Part shown: positions 25,884 to 40,185 of the stretch, one piece after another
Layout: every line of letters begins with the position of its first letter
Position numbering within the stretch: the first letter of the stretch is position 1
NCBI GenBank assembly: GCA_029582165.1
Contig: CM055870.1
Span: 49,184,513 to 49,248,512 of the forward strand
DNA: 64,000 bases
Direction: 5' to 3'
DNA from: Portulaca oleracea
Lineage: Eukaryota > Streptophyta > Magnoliopsida > Caryophyllales > Portulacaceae
Made by a program: the position numbers and the translations under genes
The notes under the pieces: model-generated
Database searches by the model: none
What the model saw: only the letters and a program-made list of their open reading frames with translations
What the model was told of the DNA's origin: nothing

Positions 25884-26442
25884 TAGACCTGTTCAGTGGG
25901 TCGGGGACCCGCCCGGCCCGACCCGAAAAAATGCGGATCAAGGCCACAATTTTAGACGGTGACCCGGCCCGGCCCGAAAAAGTCGGGGCCCCGAAGCATG
26001 GTTGGGCCGGGCTTGGGCCAGGGTATGTGACCCGACCCGACCCGATGACTGACTAAATGCATTAACTTTTTTTTAAAAAATCTTAGATTAGGTTTTATAT
26101 TTTGTGACCCGGCCCGGCCCTGTCCGACGAGTTATATAAACACATTAACTTTATAAAAAAAAAATCCTAGATTAGGTTCTATTTTATTGACCCGGCCCGG
26201 CCCGACCCGATGACCCGACTAAATACGTAAATTAAATGCGTAAATTTTTACGTTTTTTATATATCAAAAATTTATAATATATAGTTGTCGGTCCGTTGAC
26301 CCGGCCCGTGGCCCGTAGGGTCAGGGATCGGGCCAAGTTATTTGGCCCAAAGGTCGGGCCGGGTCGGGCTCGGGCCGACGGGTCAGAAACTTCCGACCGA
26401 TCGACCCGCCCGCGACTACCGCCCGACCGTTGAACAGGTCTA
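25884..26442. mobile_element. Array MITE copy 9
   Basis: 559 bp. TIRs and TSDs are present; CCCGG motifs before the right end are partly lost. Confidence 0.85.
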
Positions 26443-27419
26443 TATTTGAGTAATTTATTTAAGAATTGGGCGGTGTTATCTCCCTCAACTTGGGTGAAAT
26501 TCTTTGCAATCAAAGGAGTTGGTAGTGGACGCTTCCTTTATGCACCATCTTTGGGAGTCTGGATCACTATGATAAGCTCTCTTTATTAGCGGTCATATGT
26601 TTGCATTGCTTTATTGATTGCTTACTATTTATGATGATAAACCCCGAAAACCCAGAAAATAAGAGGGGTTTATGAGCTCTAATGTTGGGTATTTCCATAT
26701 CCTTGTGAATAGATGATCCTAGCTAGGCCATATTTAATACTTCTCCAAGCCCTCATGGATCAAGGGCACCAAGCCTATATCTTTTACTCATAAAATTAAA
26801 AGATTTTGAACCAACTTACGCTCAAGTAGTACCTCAAAAAACGTTTTATAAATTAAGATATGGCTTTCTAGAACCATACATGCTATGCCTTGACTCCATA
26901 CTGCACATTTGAAGGCCTTGACCCCTTAAATGGTCTCAAATGGCTCTCAAACTCGTCCCTCATGAAAGACAACATCCCAAGGCATGATCTCACGTGTTGC
27001 AAGCCTTCAGCATTGATGTAAACAAAATAGAAAAATTAGCCTTAAATTGAAAAAACATGAGCTCAATTTCTTCCCCAATCAACATTGATTGATTTTTTTC
27101 ATCTTTGTTGATGTTTGTAAGGAGTTTGGCACAAAATGAGTTCAGAACCCTTTAGAGGACCTCTTGGCCAATCCAATGAATATTTGTCACTCCTCTTAAG
27201 GCCCTCTACTCACCTGGTTTCCTCTCCACCCGCTCCTTAAGGCCTTGACGACAATTGTAGAAACTCTTTTTCTTTAACTTATTTGACACCATTAGGATAA
27301 TATCTAACATCCATGAGTAAGTTGAGTTGTCCCCATCTAAGAGGAGGTCCCCTTTCTAAATCCCTCCTCAAATTTTCAATCTTGCTTTATCTATTGTAAT
27401 AGTAGTGTTGATATTTGAG

Positions 27420-27972
27420 TAGACCTGTTCAGTGGGTCGGGGACCAGCCCGGCCCGGCCCGAAAAAATGCGGGTCAAGGCCACAATTTTAGACGGTGACC
27501 CGGCCCGACCCGAAAAAGTCGGGGCCGCGAAGCATGGTTGGGCCGGGCTTGGGCCAAGGGTATGTGACTTGACCCGACCCGATGACCGACTAAATGCATT
27601 AACTTTTTTTAAAAAATCTTAGATTAGGTTTTATATTTTGTGACCCGGCCCGGCCCTGTCCGACGAGTTATATAAACACATTAACTTTATAAAAAAAATC
27701 CTAGATTAGGTTCTATTTTTGTGACCTGGCCCGGCCCGACCCGATGACCCGACTAAATACGTAAATTAAATGCGTAAATTTTTACCTTTTTTATATATCA
27801 AAAATTTATATTATATAGTTGACGGTCCGTTGACTCGCCCGTAGGGTCGTGGCTCGCCAAGTTATTTGGCCCAAAGGTCGGGCCGGGTCGGGCTCGGGCC
27901 GACGGGTCAAAAACTTCCGACCCGACTGACCCGGCCCGCGACCCGGCCCGGCCCGACCGTTGAACAGGTCTA
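27420..27972. mobile_element. Array MITE copy 10
   Basis: 553 bp with good ends. A short deletion after the central hairpin removes part of the CCCGG block near 27,830-27,860. Confidence 0.85.
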
Positions 27973-28949
27973 TATTTGAGTAATTTATTTAAGAATTGGG
28001 CGGTGTTATCTCCCTCAACTTGGGTGAAATTCTTTGCAATCAAAGGAGTTGGTAGTGGACGCTTCGTTTATGCACCATCTTTGGGAGTCTGGATCACTAT
28101 GATAAGCTCTCTTTATTAGCGGTCATATGTTTGCATTGCTTTATTGATTGCTTACTATTTATGATGATAAACCCCGAAAACCCATAAAATAAGAGGGGTT
28201 TATGAGCTCTAATGTTGGGTATTTCCATATCCTTGTGAATAGATGATCCTAGCTAGGCCATATTTAATACTTCTCCAAGCCCTCATGGATCAAGGGCACC
28301 AAGCCTATATCTTTTAATCATAAAATTAAAAGATTTTGAACCAACTTACGCTCAAGTAGTACCTCAAAAAACGTTTTACAAATTAAGATATGGCTTTCTA
28401 GAACAATACATGCTATGCCTTGACTCCATACTGCACATTTGAAGGCCTTGACCCCTTAAATGGTCTCAAATGGCTCTCAAACTCGTCCCTCATGAAAGTC
28501 AACATCCCAAGGCATGATCTCACGTGTTGCAAGCCTTCAGCATTGATGTAAACAAAATAGAAAAATTAGCCTTAAGTTGAAAAAACATGAGCTCAATTTC
28601 TTCTCCAATCAACATTGATTGATTTTTTTCATCTTTGTTGACGTTTGTAAGGAGTTTGGCACAAAATGAGTTCAGAACCCTTTAGAGGACCTCTTGGCCA
28701 ATCCAATGAATATTTGTCACTCCTCTTAAGGCCCTCTACTCACCTGGTTTCCTCTCCACCCGCTCCTTAAGGCCTTGACGACAATTGTAGAAACTCTTTT
28801 TCTTTAACTTATTTGACACCATTAGGATAATATCTAACATCCATGAGTAAGTTGAGTTGTCCCCATCTAAGAGGAGGTCCCCTTTCTAAATCCCTCCTAA
28901 AATTTTCAATCTTGCTTTATCTATTGTAATAGTAGTGTTGCTATTTGAG

Positions 28950-29519
28950 AAGACTTGTTCAGTGGGTCGGGGACCCGCCCGGCCCGGCCCGAAAAAATGC
29001 GGGTCAAGGCCACAATTTTAGACGGTGACCCGGCCCGGCCCGAAAAAGTCGGGGCCCCGAAGCATGGTTGGGCCGGGTTTGGGCCAAGGGTATGTGACCC
29101 GACCCGACCCGATGACCGACTAAATGCATTAACTTTTTTTAAAAAAAATCTTAGATTAGGTTTTATATTTTGTGACCCGGCCCGGCCCGGTCCGACGACT
29201 TATATAAACACATTAACTTTATAAAAAAAAAAAATCTTAGATTAGGTTCTATTTTTTGTGACCCGGCCCGGCCCGACCCGATGACCCGACTAAATACGTA
29301 AATTAAATGCGTAAATTTTTACGTTTTTTATATATCAAAAATTTATATTATATAGTTGTCGGTCTGTTGACCCGGCCTGCGGCCCGTAGGGTCAGGGCTC
29401 GGGCCAAGTTATTTGGCCCAAAGGTCGGGCCGGGTCGGGCTCGGGCCGACGGGTCAGAAACTTCCGACCCGACTGACCCGGCCCGCGACCCGGCCCGGCC
29501 CGACCGTTGAACAGGTCTA
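28950..29519. mobile_element. Array MITE copy 11
   Basis: 570 bp, the longest copy. The left end reads AAGACTTGTTCA (first base T to A). The core is well preserved. Confidence 0.85.
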
Positions 29520-30496
29520 TATTTGAGTAATTTATTTAAGAATTGGGCGGTGTTATCTCCCTCAACTTGGGTGAAATTCTTTGCAATCAAAGGAGTTGGT
29601 AGTGGACGCTTCCTTTATGCACCATCTTTGGGAGTCTGGATCACTATGATAAGCTCTCTTTATTAGCGGTCATATGTTTGCATTGCTTTATTGATTGCTT
29701 ACTATTTATGATGATAAACCCCGAAAATCCATAAAATAAGAGGGGTTTATGAGCTCTAATGTTGGGTATTTCCATATCCTTGTGAATAGATGATCCTAGC
29801 TAGGCCATATTTAATACTTCTCCAAGCCCTCATGGATCAAGGGCACCAAGCCTATATCTTTTACTCATAAAATTAAAAGATTTTGAACCAACTTACGCTC
29901 AAGTAGTACCTCAAAAAACGTTTTACAAATTAAGATATGGCTTTCTAGAACCATACATGCTATGCCTTGACTCCATACTGCACATTTGAAGGCCTTGACC
30001 CCTTAAATGGTCTCAAATGGCTCTCAAACTCGTCCCTCATGAAAGACAACATCCCAAGGCATGATCTCACGTGTTGCAAGCCTTCAGCATTGATGTAAAC
30101 AAAATAGAAAAATTAGCCTTTGGTTGAAAAAACATGAGCTCAATTTCTTCCCCAATCAACATTGATTGATTTTTTTCATCTTTGTTGACGTTTGTAAGGA
30201 GTTTGGCACAAAATGAGTTCAGAACCCTTTAGAGGACCTCTTGGCCAATCCAATGAATATTTGTCACTCCTCTTAAGGCCCTCTACTCACCTGGTTTCCT
30301 CTCCACCCGCTCCTTAAGGCCTTGACGACAATTGTAGAAACTCTTTTTCTTTAACTTATTTGACACCATTAGGATAATATTTAACATCCATGAGTAAGTT
30401 GAGTTGTCCCCATCTAAGAGGAGGTCCCCTTTCTAAATCCCTCCTAAAATTTTCAATCTTGCTTTATCTATTGTAATAGTAGTGTTGCTATTTGAG

Positions 30497-31050
30497 TAGA
30501 CCTGTTCAGTGGGTCGGGGACCCGCCCGGCCCGGTCCGAAAAAATGCGGGTCAAGGCCACAATTTTAGACGGTGACCAGGCCCGGCCCGAAAAAGTCGGG
30601 GCCCCGAAGCATGGTTGGGCCGGGCTTGGGCCAAGGGTATGTGACCCGACCCGACCCGATGACCGACTAAATGCATTAACTTTTTTTAAAAAAAATCTTA
30701 GATTAGGTTTTATATTTTGTGACCCGGCCCGGCCCGGTCCGACGACTTATATAAACACATTAACTTTATAAAAAAAAAAAAATCCTAGATTAGGTTCTAT
30801 TTTTTGTGACCCGGCCCGGCCCGACCCGATGACCCGACTAAATACGTAAATTAAATGCGTAAATTTTTACGTTTTTTATATATCAAAAATTTATATTATA
30901 TAGTTGTCGGTCTGTTGACCCGGCCTGCGGCCCGTAGGGTCAGGGCTCGGGCCAAGTTATTTGGCCCAAAGGTCGGGCCGGGTCGGGCTCGGGCCGACGG
31001 GTCAGAAACTTCCGACCCGACTGACCCGGCCCGACCGTTGAACAGGTCTA
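30497..31050. mobile_element. Array MITE copy 12
   Basis: 554 bp. Ends are intact; one CCCGCGACCCGG block before the right TIR is deleted. Confidence 0.85.
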
Positions 31051-32029
31051 TATTTGAGTAATTTATTTAAGAATTGGGCGGTGTTATCTCCCTCAACTTG
31101 GGTGAAATTCTTTGCAATCAAAGGAGTTGGTAGTGGACGCTTCCTTTATGCACCATCTTTGGGAGTCTGGATCACTATGATAAGCTCTCTTTATTAGCGG
31201 TCATATGTTTGCATTGTTTTATTGATTGCTTACTATTTATGATGATAAACCCCGAAAATCCATAAAATAAGAGGGGTTTATGAGCTCTAATGTTGGGTAT
31301 TTCCATATCCTTGTGAATAGATGATCCTAGCTAGGCCATATTTAATACTTCTCCAAGCCCTCATGGATCAAGGGCACCAAGCCTATATCTTTTACTCATA
31401 AAATTAAAAGATTTTGAACCAACTTACGCTCAAGTAGTACCTCAAAAAACGTTTTACAAATTAAGATATGGCTTTCTAGAACCATACATGCTATGCCTTG
31501 ACTCCATACTGCACATTTGAAGGCCTTGACCCCTTAAATGGTCTCAAATGGCTCTCAAACTCGTCCCTCATGAAAGACAACATCCCAAGGCATGATCTCA
31601 CGTGTTGCAAGCCTTCAGCATTGATGTAAACAAAATAGAAAAATTAGCCTTTGGTTGAAAAAACATGAGCTCAATTTCTTCCCCAATCAACATTGATTGA
31701 TTTTTTTCATCTTTGTTGACGCGTTTGTAAGGAGTTTGGCACAAAATGAGTTCGTAACCCTTTAGAGGACCTCTTGGCCAATCCAATGAATATTTGTCAC
31801 TCCTCTTAAGGCCCTCTACTCACCTGGTTTCCTCTCCACCCGCTCCTTAAGGCCTTGACGACAATTGTAGAAACTCTTTTTCTTTAACTTATTTGACACC
31901 ATTAGGATAATATTTAACATCCATGAGTAAGTTGAGTTGTCCCCATCTAAGAGGAGGTCCCCTTTCTAAATCCCTCCTAAAATTTTCAATCTTGCTTTAT
32001 CTATTGTAATAGTAGTGTTGCTATTTGAG

Positions 32030-32560
32030 TAGACCTGTTCAGTGGGTCGGGGACCCGCCCGGCCCGGTCCGAAAAAATGCGGGTCAAGGCCACAATTTTA
32101 GACGGTGACCAGGCCCGGCCCGAAAAAGTCGGGGCCCCGAAGCATGGTTGGGCCGGGCTTGGGCCAAGGGTATGTGACCCGACCCGACCCGATGACCGAC
32201 TAAATGCATTAACTTTTTTTTAAAAAATCTTAGATTAGGTTTTATATTTTGTGACCCGGCCCGGCCCTGTCCGACGAGTTATATAAACACATTAACTTTA
32301 TAAAAAAAAATCCTAGATTAGGTTCTATTTTTTGTGACCCGGCCCGGCCCGACCCGATGACCCGACAAAATACGTAAATTAAATGCGTAAATTTTTACGT
32401 TTTTTATATATCAAAAATTTATATTATATAGTTATCGGTCCGTTGACCCGGCCCGTGGCCCGTAGGGTCAGGGCTCGGGCCAAGTTATTTGGCCCAAAGG
32501 TCGGGCCGGGTCGGGCCTCGACGTGGGTCGAAACTTCCGACCGACCGTTGAACAGGTCTA
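32030..32560. mobile_element. Array MITE copy 13
   Basis: 531 bp. Ends are intact; the last CCCGG-rich stretch before the right TIR is deleted. Confidence 0.85.
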
Positions 32561-33537
32561 TATTTGAGTAATTTATTTAAGAATTGGGCGGTGTTATCTC
32601 CCTCAACTTGGGTGAAATTCTTTGCAATCAAAGGAGTTGGTAGTGGACTCTTCCTTTATGCACCATCTTTGGGAGTCTGGATCACTATGATAAGCTCTCT
32701 TTATTAGCGGTCATATGTTTGCATTGCTTTATTGATTGCTTACTATTTATGATGATAAACCCCGAAAACCCATAAAATAAGAGGGGTTTATGAGCTCTAA
32801 TTTTGGGTATTTCCATATCCTTGTGAATAGATGATCCTAGCTAGGCCATATTTAATACTTCTCCAAACCCTCATGGATCAAGGGCACCAAGCCTATATCT
32901 TTTACTCATAAAATTAAAAGATTTTGAACCAACTTTCGCTCAAGTAGTACCTCAAAAAACGTTTTACAAATTAAGATATGGCTTTCTAGAACCATACATG
33001 CTATGCCTTGACTCCATACTGCACATTTGAAGGCCTTGACCCCTTAAATGGTCTCAAATGGCTCTCAAACTCGTCCCTCATGAAAGACAACATCCCAAGG
33101 CATGATCTCACGTGTTGCAAGCCTTCAGCATTGATGTAAACAAAATAGAAAAATTAGCCTTTGGTTGAAAAAACATGAGCTCAATTTCTTCCCCAATCAA
33201 CATTGATTGATTTTTTTCATCTTTGTTGACGTTTGTAAGGAGTTTGGCACAAAATGAGTTCAGAACCCTTTAGAGGACCTCTTGGCCAATCCAATGAATA
33301 TTTGTCACTCCTCTTAAGGCCCTCTACTCACCTGGTTTCCTCTCCACCCGCTCCTTAAGGCCTTGACGACAATTGTAGAAACTCTTTTTCTTTAACTTAT
33401 TTGACACCATTAGGATAATATCTAACATCCATGAGTAAGTTGAGTTGTCCCCATCTAAGAGGAGGTCCCCTTTCTATATCCCTCCTCAAATTTTCAATCT
33501 TGCTTTATCTATTGTAATAGTAGTGTTGCTATTTGAG

Positions 33538-34078
33538 TAGACCTGTTCAGTGGGTCGGGGACCCGCCCGGCCCGGCCCGAAAAAATGCGGGTCAAGGCCA
33601 CAATTTTAGACGGTGACCCGGCCCGACCCGAAAAAGTCGGGGCCCCGAAGCATGGTTGGGCCGGGCTTGGGCCAAGGGTATGTGACCCGACCCGACCCGA
33701 TGACCGACTAAATGCATTAACTTTTTTTTAAAAAATCTTAGATTAGGTTTTATATTTTGTGACCCGGCCCGGCCCGGTCCGACGACTTATATAAACACAT
33801 TAACTTTATAAAAAAAAAAATCCTAGATTAAGTTCTATTTTTTGTGACCCGGCCCGGCCCGACCCGATGACCCGACTAAATTCGTAAATTAAATGCGTAA
33901 ATTTTTACGTTTTTTATATATCAAAAATTTATATTATATAGTTGTCGGTCCGTTGACCCGGCCCGTGGCCCGTAGGGTCAGGGCTCGGGATAAGTTATTT
34001 GGCCCAAAGGTCGGGCCGGGTCGGGCCGACGGTCGAAACTTCCGACCGATCGACCATGACCGACCGCTGAGCAGTCTA
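33538..34078. mobile_element. Array MITE copy 14
   Basis: 541 bp. The right TIR is damaged (GAGCAGTCTA) and the right core lost most CCCGG motifs. Confidence 0.82.
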
Positions 34079-35055
34079 TATTTGAGTAATTTATTTAAGA
34101 ATTGGGCGGTGTTATCTCCCTCAACTTGGGTGAAATTCTTTGCAATCAAAGGAGTTGGTAGTGGACGCTTCCTTTATGCACCATCTTTGGGAGTCTGGAT
34201 CACTATGATAAGCTCTCTTTATTAGCGGTCATATGTTTGCATTGATTTATTGATTGCTTACTATTTATGATGATAAACCCCGAAATCCCATAAAATAAGA
34301 GGGGTTTATGAGCTCTAATTTTGGGTATTTCCATATCCTTGTGAATAGATGATCCTAGCTAGGCCATATTTAATACTTCTCCAAGCCCTCATGGATCAAG
34401 GGCACCAAGCCTATATCTTTTACTCATAAAATTAAAAGATTTTGAACCAACTTACGCTCAAGTAGTACCTCAAAAAACGTTTTACAAATTAAGATATGGC
34501 TTTCTAGAACAATACATGCTATGCCTTGACTCCATACTGCACATTTGAAGGCCTTGACCCCTTAAATGGTCTCAAATGGCTCTCAAACTCGTCCCTCATG
34601 AAAGACAACATCCCAAGGCATGATCTCACGTGTTGCAAGCCTTCAGCATTGATGTAAACAAAATAGAAAAATTAGCCTTAAGTTGAAAAAACATGAGCTC
34701 AATTTCTTCCCCAATCAACATTGATTGATTTTTTTCATCTTTGTTGACGTTTGTAAGGAGTTTGGCACAAAATGAGTTCAGAACCCTTTAGAGGACCTCT
34801 TGGCCAATCCAATGAATATTTGTCACTCCTCTTAAGGCCCTCTACTCACCTGGTTTCCTCTCCACCTGCTCCTTAAGGCCTTGACGAAAATTGTAGAAAC
34901 TCTTTTTCTTTAACTTATTTGACACCATTAGGATAATATCTAACATCCTTGAGTAAGTTGAGTTGTCCCCATCTAAGAGGAGGTCCCCTTTCTAAATCCC
35001 TCCTCAAATTTTAAATCTTGCTTTATCTATTGTAATAGTAGTGTTGCTATTTGAG

Positions 35056-35616
35056 TAGACTTGTTCAGTGGGTCGGGGACCCGCCCGGCCCGGCCCGAAA
35101 AAATGCGGGTCAAGGCCACAATTTTAGACGGTGACCCGGCCTGGCCCGGCCCGAAAAAGTCGGGGCCCCGAAGCATGGTTGGGCCGGGCTTGGGCCAAGG
35201 GTATGTGACCCGACCCGACCCGATGACCGACTAAATGCATTAACATTTTTTTAAAAAAGCCTTAGATTAGGTTTTATATTTTGTGACTCGGCCCGGCCCG
35301 GTCCGACGACTTATATAAACACATTAACTTTATAAAAAAAAATCCTAGATTAGGTTCTATTTTTTGTGACCCGGCCCGACCCGACCCGATGACCCGACTA
35401 AATACGTAAATTAAATGCGTAAATTTTTACGTTTTTTATATATCAAAAATTTATATTATATAGTTGTCGGTCCGTTGACCTGGCCCGTGGCCCGTAGGGT
35501 CAGGGCTCGGGCCAAGTTATTTGGCCCAAAGGTCGGGCCGGGTCGGGCTCGGGCCGACGGGTCAGAAACTGCCGACCGATCGACCCGCCCGCGACCCGAC
35601 CGCTGGAATGTGTCTA
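35056..35616. mobile_element. Array MITE copy 15
   Basis: 561 bp. The left end is TAGACTTGTTCA; the right end is damaged (GGAATGTGTCTA). Confidence 0.82.
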
Positions 35617-36592
35617 TATTTGAGTAATTTATTTAAGAATTGGCGGTGTTATCTCCTCAACTTGGGTGAAATTCTTTGCAATCAAAGGAGTTGGTAGTGG
35701 ACGCTTCCTTTATGCACCATCTTTGGGAGTCTGGATCACTATGATAAGCTCTCTTTATTAGCGGTCATATGTTTGCATTGCTTTATTGATTGCTTACTAT
35801 TTATGATGATAAACCCCGAAAACCCATAAAATAAGAGGGGTTTATGAGCTCTAATGTTGGGTATTTCCATATCCTTGTGAATAGATGATCCTAGCTAGGC
35901 CATATTTAATACTTCTCCAAGCCCTCATGGATCAAGGGCACCAAGCCTATATCTTTTACTCATAAAATTAAAAGATTTTGAACCAACTTACGCTCAAGTA
36001 GTACCTCAAAAAAGTTTTACAAATTAAGATATGGCTTTCTAGAACAATACATGCTATGCCTTGACTCCATACTGCACATTTGAAGGCCTTGACCCCTTAA
36101 ATGGTCTCAAATGGCTCTCAAACTCATCCCTCATGAAAGACAATATCCCAAGGCATGATCTCACATGTTGCAAGCCTTCAGCATTGATGTAAACAAAATA
36201 GAAAAATTAGCCTTAAGTTGAAAAAACATGAGCTCAATTTCTTCCCCAATCAACATTGATTGATTTTTTTCATATTTGTTGACGTTTGTAAGGAGTTTGG
36301 CACAAAATGAGTTCAGAACCCTTTAGAGGACCTCTTGGCCAATCCAATGAATATTTGTCACTCCTCTTAAAGCCCTCTACTCACCTGGTTTCCTCTCCAC
36401 CCGCTCCTTAAGGCCTTGACGACAATTGTAGAAACTCTTTTTCTTTAACTTATTTGACACCATTAGGATAATATCTAACATCCATGAGTAAGTTGAGTTG
36501 TCCCCATCTAAGAGGAGGTCCCCTTTCTAAATCCCTCCTCAAATTTTAAATCTTGCTTTATGTATTGTAATAGTAGTGTTTTCTTATTTGAG

Positions 36593-37134
36593 TAGACCTG
36601 TTCAGTGGGTCGGGGACCCGCCCGGCCCGGCCCGAAAAAATGCGGGTCAAGGCCACAATTTTAGACGGTGACCCGGCCCGGCCTGAAAAAGTCGGGGCCC
36701 CGAAGCATGGTTGGGCCGGGCTTGGGCCAAGGGTATGTGACCCGACCCGACCCGATGACCGACTAAATGCATTAACTTTTTTTAAAAAAAATCTTAGATT
36801 AGGTTTTATATTTTGTGACCCGGCCCGGCCCGGTCCGACGACTTATATAAACACATTAACTTTATAAAAAAAAAATCCTAGATTAGGTTCTATTTTTTGT
36901 GACCCGGCCCGGCCCGACCCGATGACCCGACTAAATACGTAAATTAAATGCGTAAATTTTTACGTTTTTTATATATCAAAAATTTATATTATATAGTTGT
37001 CGGTCCGTTGACCCGGCCCGTGGCCCGTAGGGTCAGGGCTCGGGCCAAGTTATTTGGGCCAAAGGTCGGGCTCGGGCTGACGGGTAGAAACTTCCGACCC
37101 GACTGACCCGCGACCCGCCCGCTGAATGTGTCTA
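36593..37134. mobile_element. Array MITE copy 16
   Basis: 542 bp. The right end is damaged (GAATGTGTCTA), a form shared with copies 15 and 17. The left flank has the TTCTTATTTGAG variant. Confidence 0.82.
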
Positions 37135-38113
37135 TATTTGAGTAATTTATTTAAGAATTGGGCGGTGTTATCTCCCTCAACTTGGGTGAAATTCTTTGCA
37201 ATCAAAGGAGTTGGTAGTGGACGCTTCCTTTATGCACCATCTTTGGGAGTCTGGATCACTATGATAAGCTCTCTTTATTAGCGGTCATATGTTTGCATTG
37301 CTTTATTGATTGCTTACTATTTATGATGATAAACCCCGAAAACCCATAAAATAAGAGGGGTTTATGAGCTCTAATGTTGGGTATTTCCATATCCTTATGA
37401 ATAGATGATCCTAGCTAGGCCATATTTAATACTTCTCCAAGCCCTCATGGATCAAGGGCACCAAGCCTATATCTTTTACTCATAAAATTAAAAGATTTTG
37501 AACCAACTTACGCTCAAGTAGTACCTCAAAAAACGTTTTACAAATTAAGATATGGCTTTCAAGAACCATACATGCTATGCCTTGACTCGATACTGCACAT
37601 TTGAAGGCCTTGACCCCTTAAATGGTCTCAAATGGCTCTCAAACTCGTCCCTCATGAAAGACAACATCCCAAGACATGATCTCACGTGTTGCAAGCCTTC
37701 AGCATTGATGTAAACAAAATAGAAAAATTAGCCTTAAGTTGAAAAAACATGAGCTCAATTTCTTCCCCAATCAACATTGATTGATTTTTTTCATCTTTGT
37801 TGACGTTTGTAAGGAGTTTGGCACAAAATGAGTTCAGAACCCTTTAGAGGACCTCTTGGCCAATCCAATGAATATTTGTCACTCCTCTTAAGGCCCTCTA
37901 CTCACCTGGTTTCCTCTCCACCCGCTCCTTAAGGCCTTGACGACAATTGTAGAAACTCTTTTTCTTTAACTTATTTTACACCATTAGGATAATATCTAAC
38001 ATCCATGAGTAAGTTGAGTTGTCCCTATCTAAGAGGAGGTCCCCTTTCTAAATCCCTCCTCAAATTTAAAATCTTGCTTTATCTATTGTAATAGTAGTGT
38101 TTTCTTATTTGAG

Positions 38114-38657
38114 TAGACCTGTTCAGTGGGTTGGGGACCCGCCCGGCCCGGCCCGAAAAAATGCGGGTCAAGGCCACAATTTTAGACGGTGACCAGGCCC
38201 GGCCTGAAAAAGTCGGGGCCCCGAAGCATGGTTGGGCCGGGCTTGGGCCAAGGGTATGTGACCCGACCCGACCCGATGACCGACTAAATGCATTAACTTT
38301 TTTTAAAAAAAATCTTAGATTAGGTTTTATATTTTGTGACCCGGCCCGGCCCGGTCCGACGACTTATATAAACACATTAACTTTTTATAAAAAAATCCTA
38401 GATTAGGTTCTATTTTTTGTGACCCGGCCCGACCCGACCCGATGACCTGACTAAATACGTAAATTAAATGCGTAAATTTATACGTTTTTTATATATCAAA
38501 AATTTATATTATATAGTTGTCGGTCCGTTGACCCGGCCCGTGGTCCGTAGGGTCAGGGCTCGGGCCAAGTTATTTGGCCCAAAGGTCGGGCTCGGGCCGA
38601 CGGGTCAGAAACTTCCGACCCGACTGACCCGGCCCGCCGTTGAGCTGAATGTGTCTA
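38114..38657. mobile_element. Array MITE copy 17
   Basis: 544 bp. The right end reads GAATGTGTCTA after a deletion. Left TIR intact. Confidence 0.82.
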
Positions 38658-39636
38658 TATTTGAGTAATTTATTTAAGAATTGGGCGGTGTTATATCCCT
38701 CAACTTGGGTGAAATTCTTTGTAATCAAAGGAGTTGGTAGTGTACGCTTCCTTTATGCACCATCTTTGGGAGTCTAGATCACTATGATAAACTCTCTTTA
38801 TTAGCGGTCATATGTTTGCATTGCTTTATTGATTGCTTACTATTTATGATGATAAACCCCGAAAACACATAAAATAAGAGGGGTTTATGAGCTCTAATGT
38901 TGGGTATTTCCATATCCTTGTGAATAGATGATCCTAGCTAGGCCATATTTAATACTTCTCCAAGCCCTCATGGATCAAGGGCACCAAGCCTATATCTTTT
39001 ACTCATAAAATTAAAAGATTTTGAACCAACTTATGCTCAAGTAGTACCTCAAAAAACGTTTTACAAATTAACATATGGCTTTCTAAAACCATACATACTA
39101 TGCCTTGACTCGATACTGCACATTTGAAGGCCTTGACCCCTTAAATGGTCTCAAATGGCTCTCAAACTTGTCCCTCATGAAAGACAACATCCCAAGACAT
39201 GATCTCACGTGTTGCAAGCCTTCAGCATTGATGTAAACAAAATAGAAAAATTAGCCTTAAGTTGAAAAAACATGAGCTCAATTTCTTCCCCAATCAACAT
39301 TGATTGATTTTTTTCATCTTTGTTGACGTTTGTAAGGAGTTTGGCACAAAATGAGTTCAGAACCCTTTAGAGGACCTCTTGGCCAATCCAATGAATATTT
39401 GTCACTCCTCTTAAGGCCCTCTACTCACCTGGTTTCCTCTCCACCCGCTCCTTAAGGCCTTGACGACAATTGTAGAAACTCTTTTTCTTTAACTTATTTG
39501 ACACCATTAGGATAATATCTAACATCCATGAGTAAGTTGAGTTGTCCCCATCTAAGAGGAGGTCCCCTTTCTAAATCCCTCCTCAAATTTTAAATCTTGC
39601 TTTATCTATTGTAATAGTAGTGTTTTCTTATTTGAG

Positions 39637-40185
39637 TAGACTGCTCGGTGGTGCAGTACTGCCGCCCTACGAAAAATGCGGGTCAAGGCCACAATTTTAG
39701 ACGGTGACCCGGCCCGGCCTGAAAAAGTCGGGGCCTCGAAGCATGGTTGGGCCGGGCTTGGGCCAAGGGTATGTGACCCGACCCGACCCGATGACCGACT
39801 AAACGTATTAACTTTTTTTAAAAAAAATCTTAGATTAGGTTTTATATTTTGTGACCCGGCCCGGCCCGGTCCGACGACTTATATAAACACATTAACTTTA
39901 TAAAAAAAATAATCCTAGATTAGGTTCTATTTTTTGTGACCCGGCCCGGCCCGACCCGATGACCCGACTAAATACGTAAATTAAATGCGTAAATTTTTAC
40001 GTTTTTTATATATCAAAAATTTATATTATATAGTTGTCAGTCCGTTGACCCGGCCCGTGGCCCGTAGGGTCAGGGCTCGGGCCAAGTTATTTGGGCCAAA
40101 GGTCGGGCTCGGGCCGACGGGTCAGAAACTTCCGGCTCGCGACCCGGCCCGCGACCCGGCCCGGTCCGACCGTTGAACAGGTCTA
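39637..40185. mobile_element. Array MITE copy 18
   Basis: 549 bp. The left TIR is damaged (TAGACTGCTCGGTGG). The right end is intact. Confidence 0.82.
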
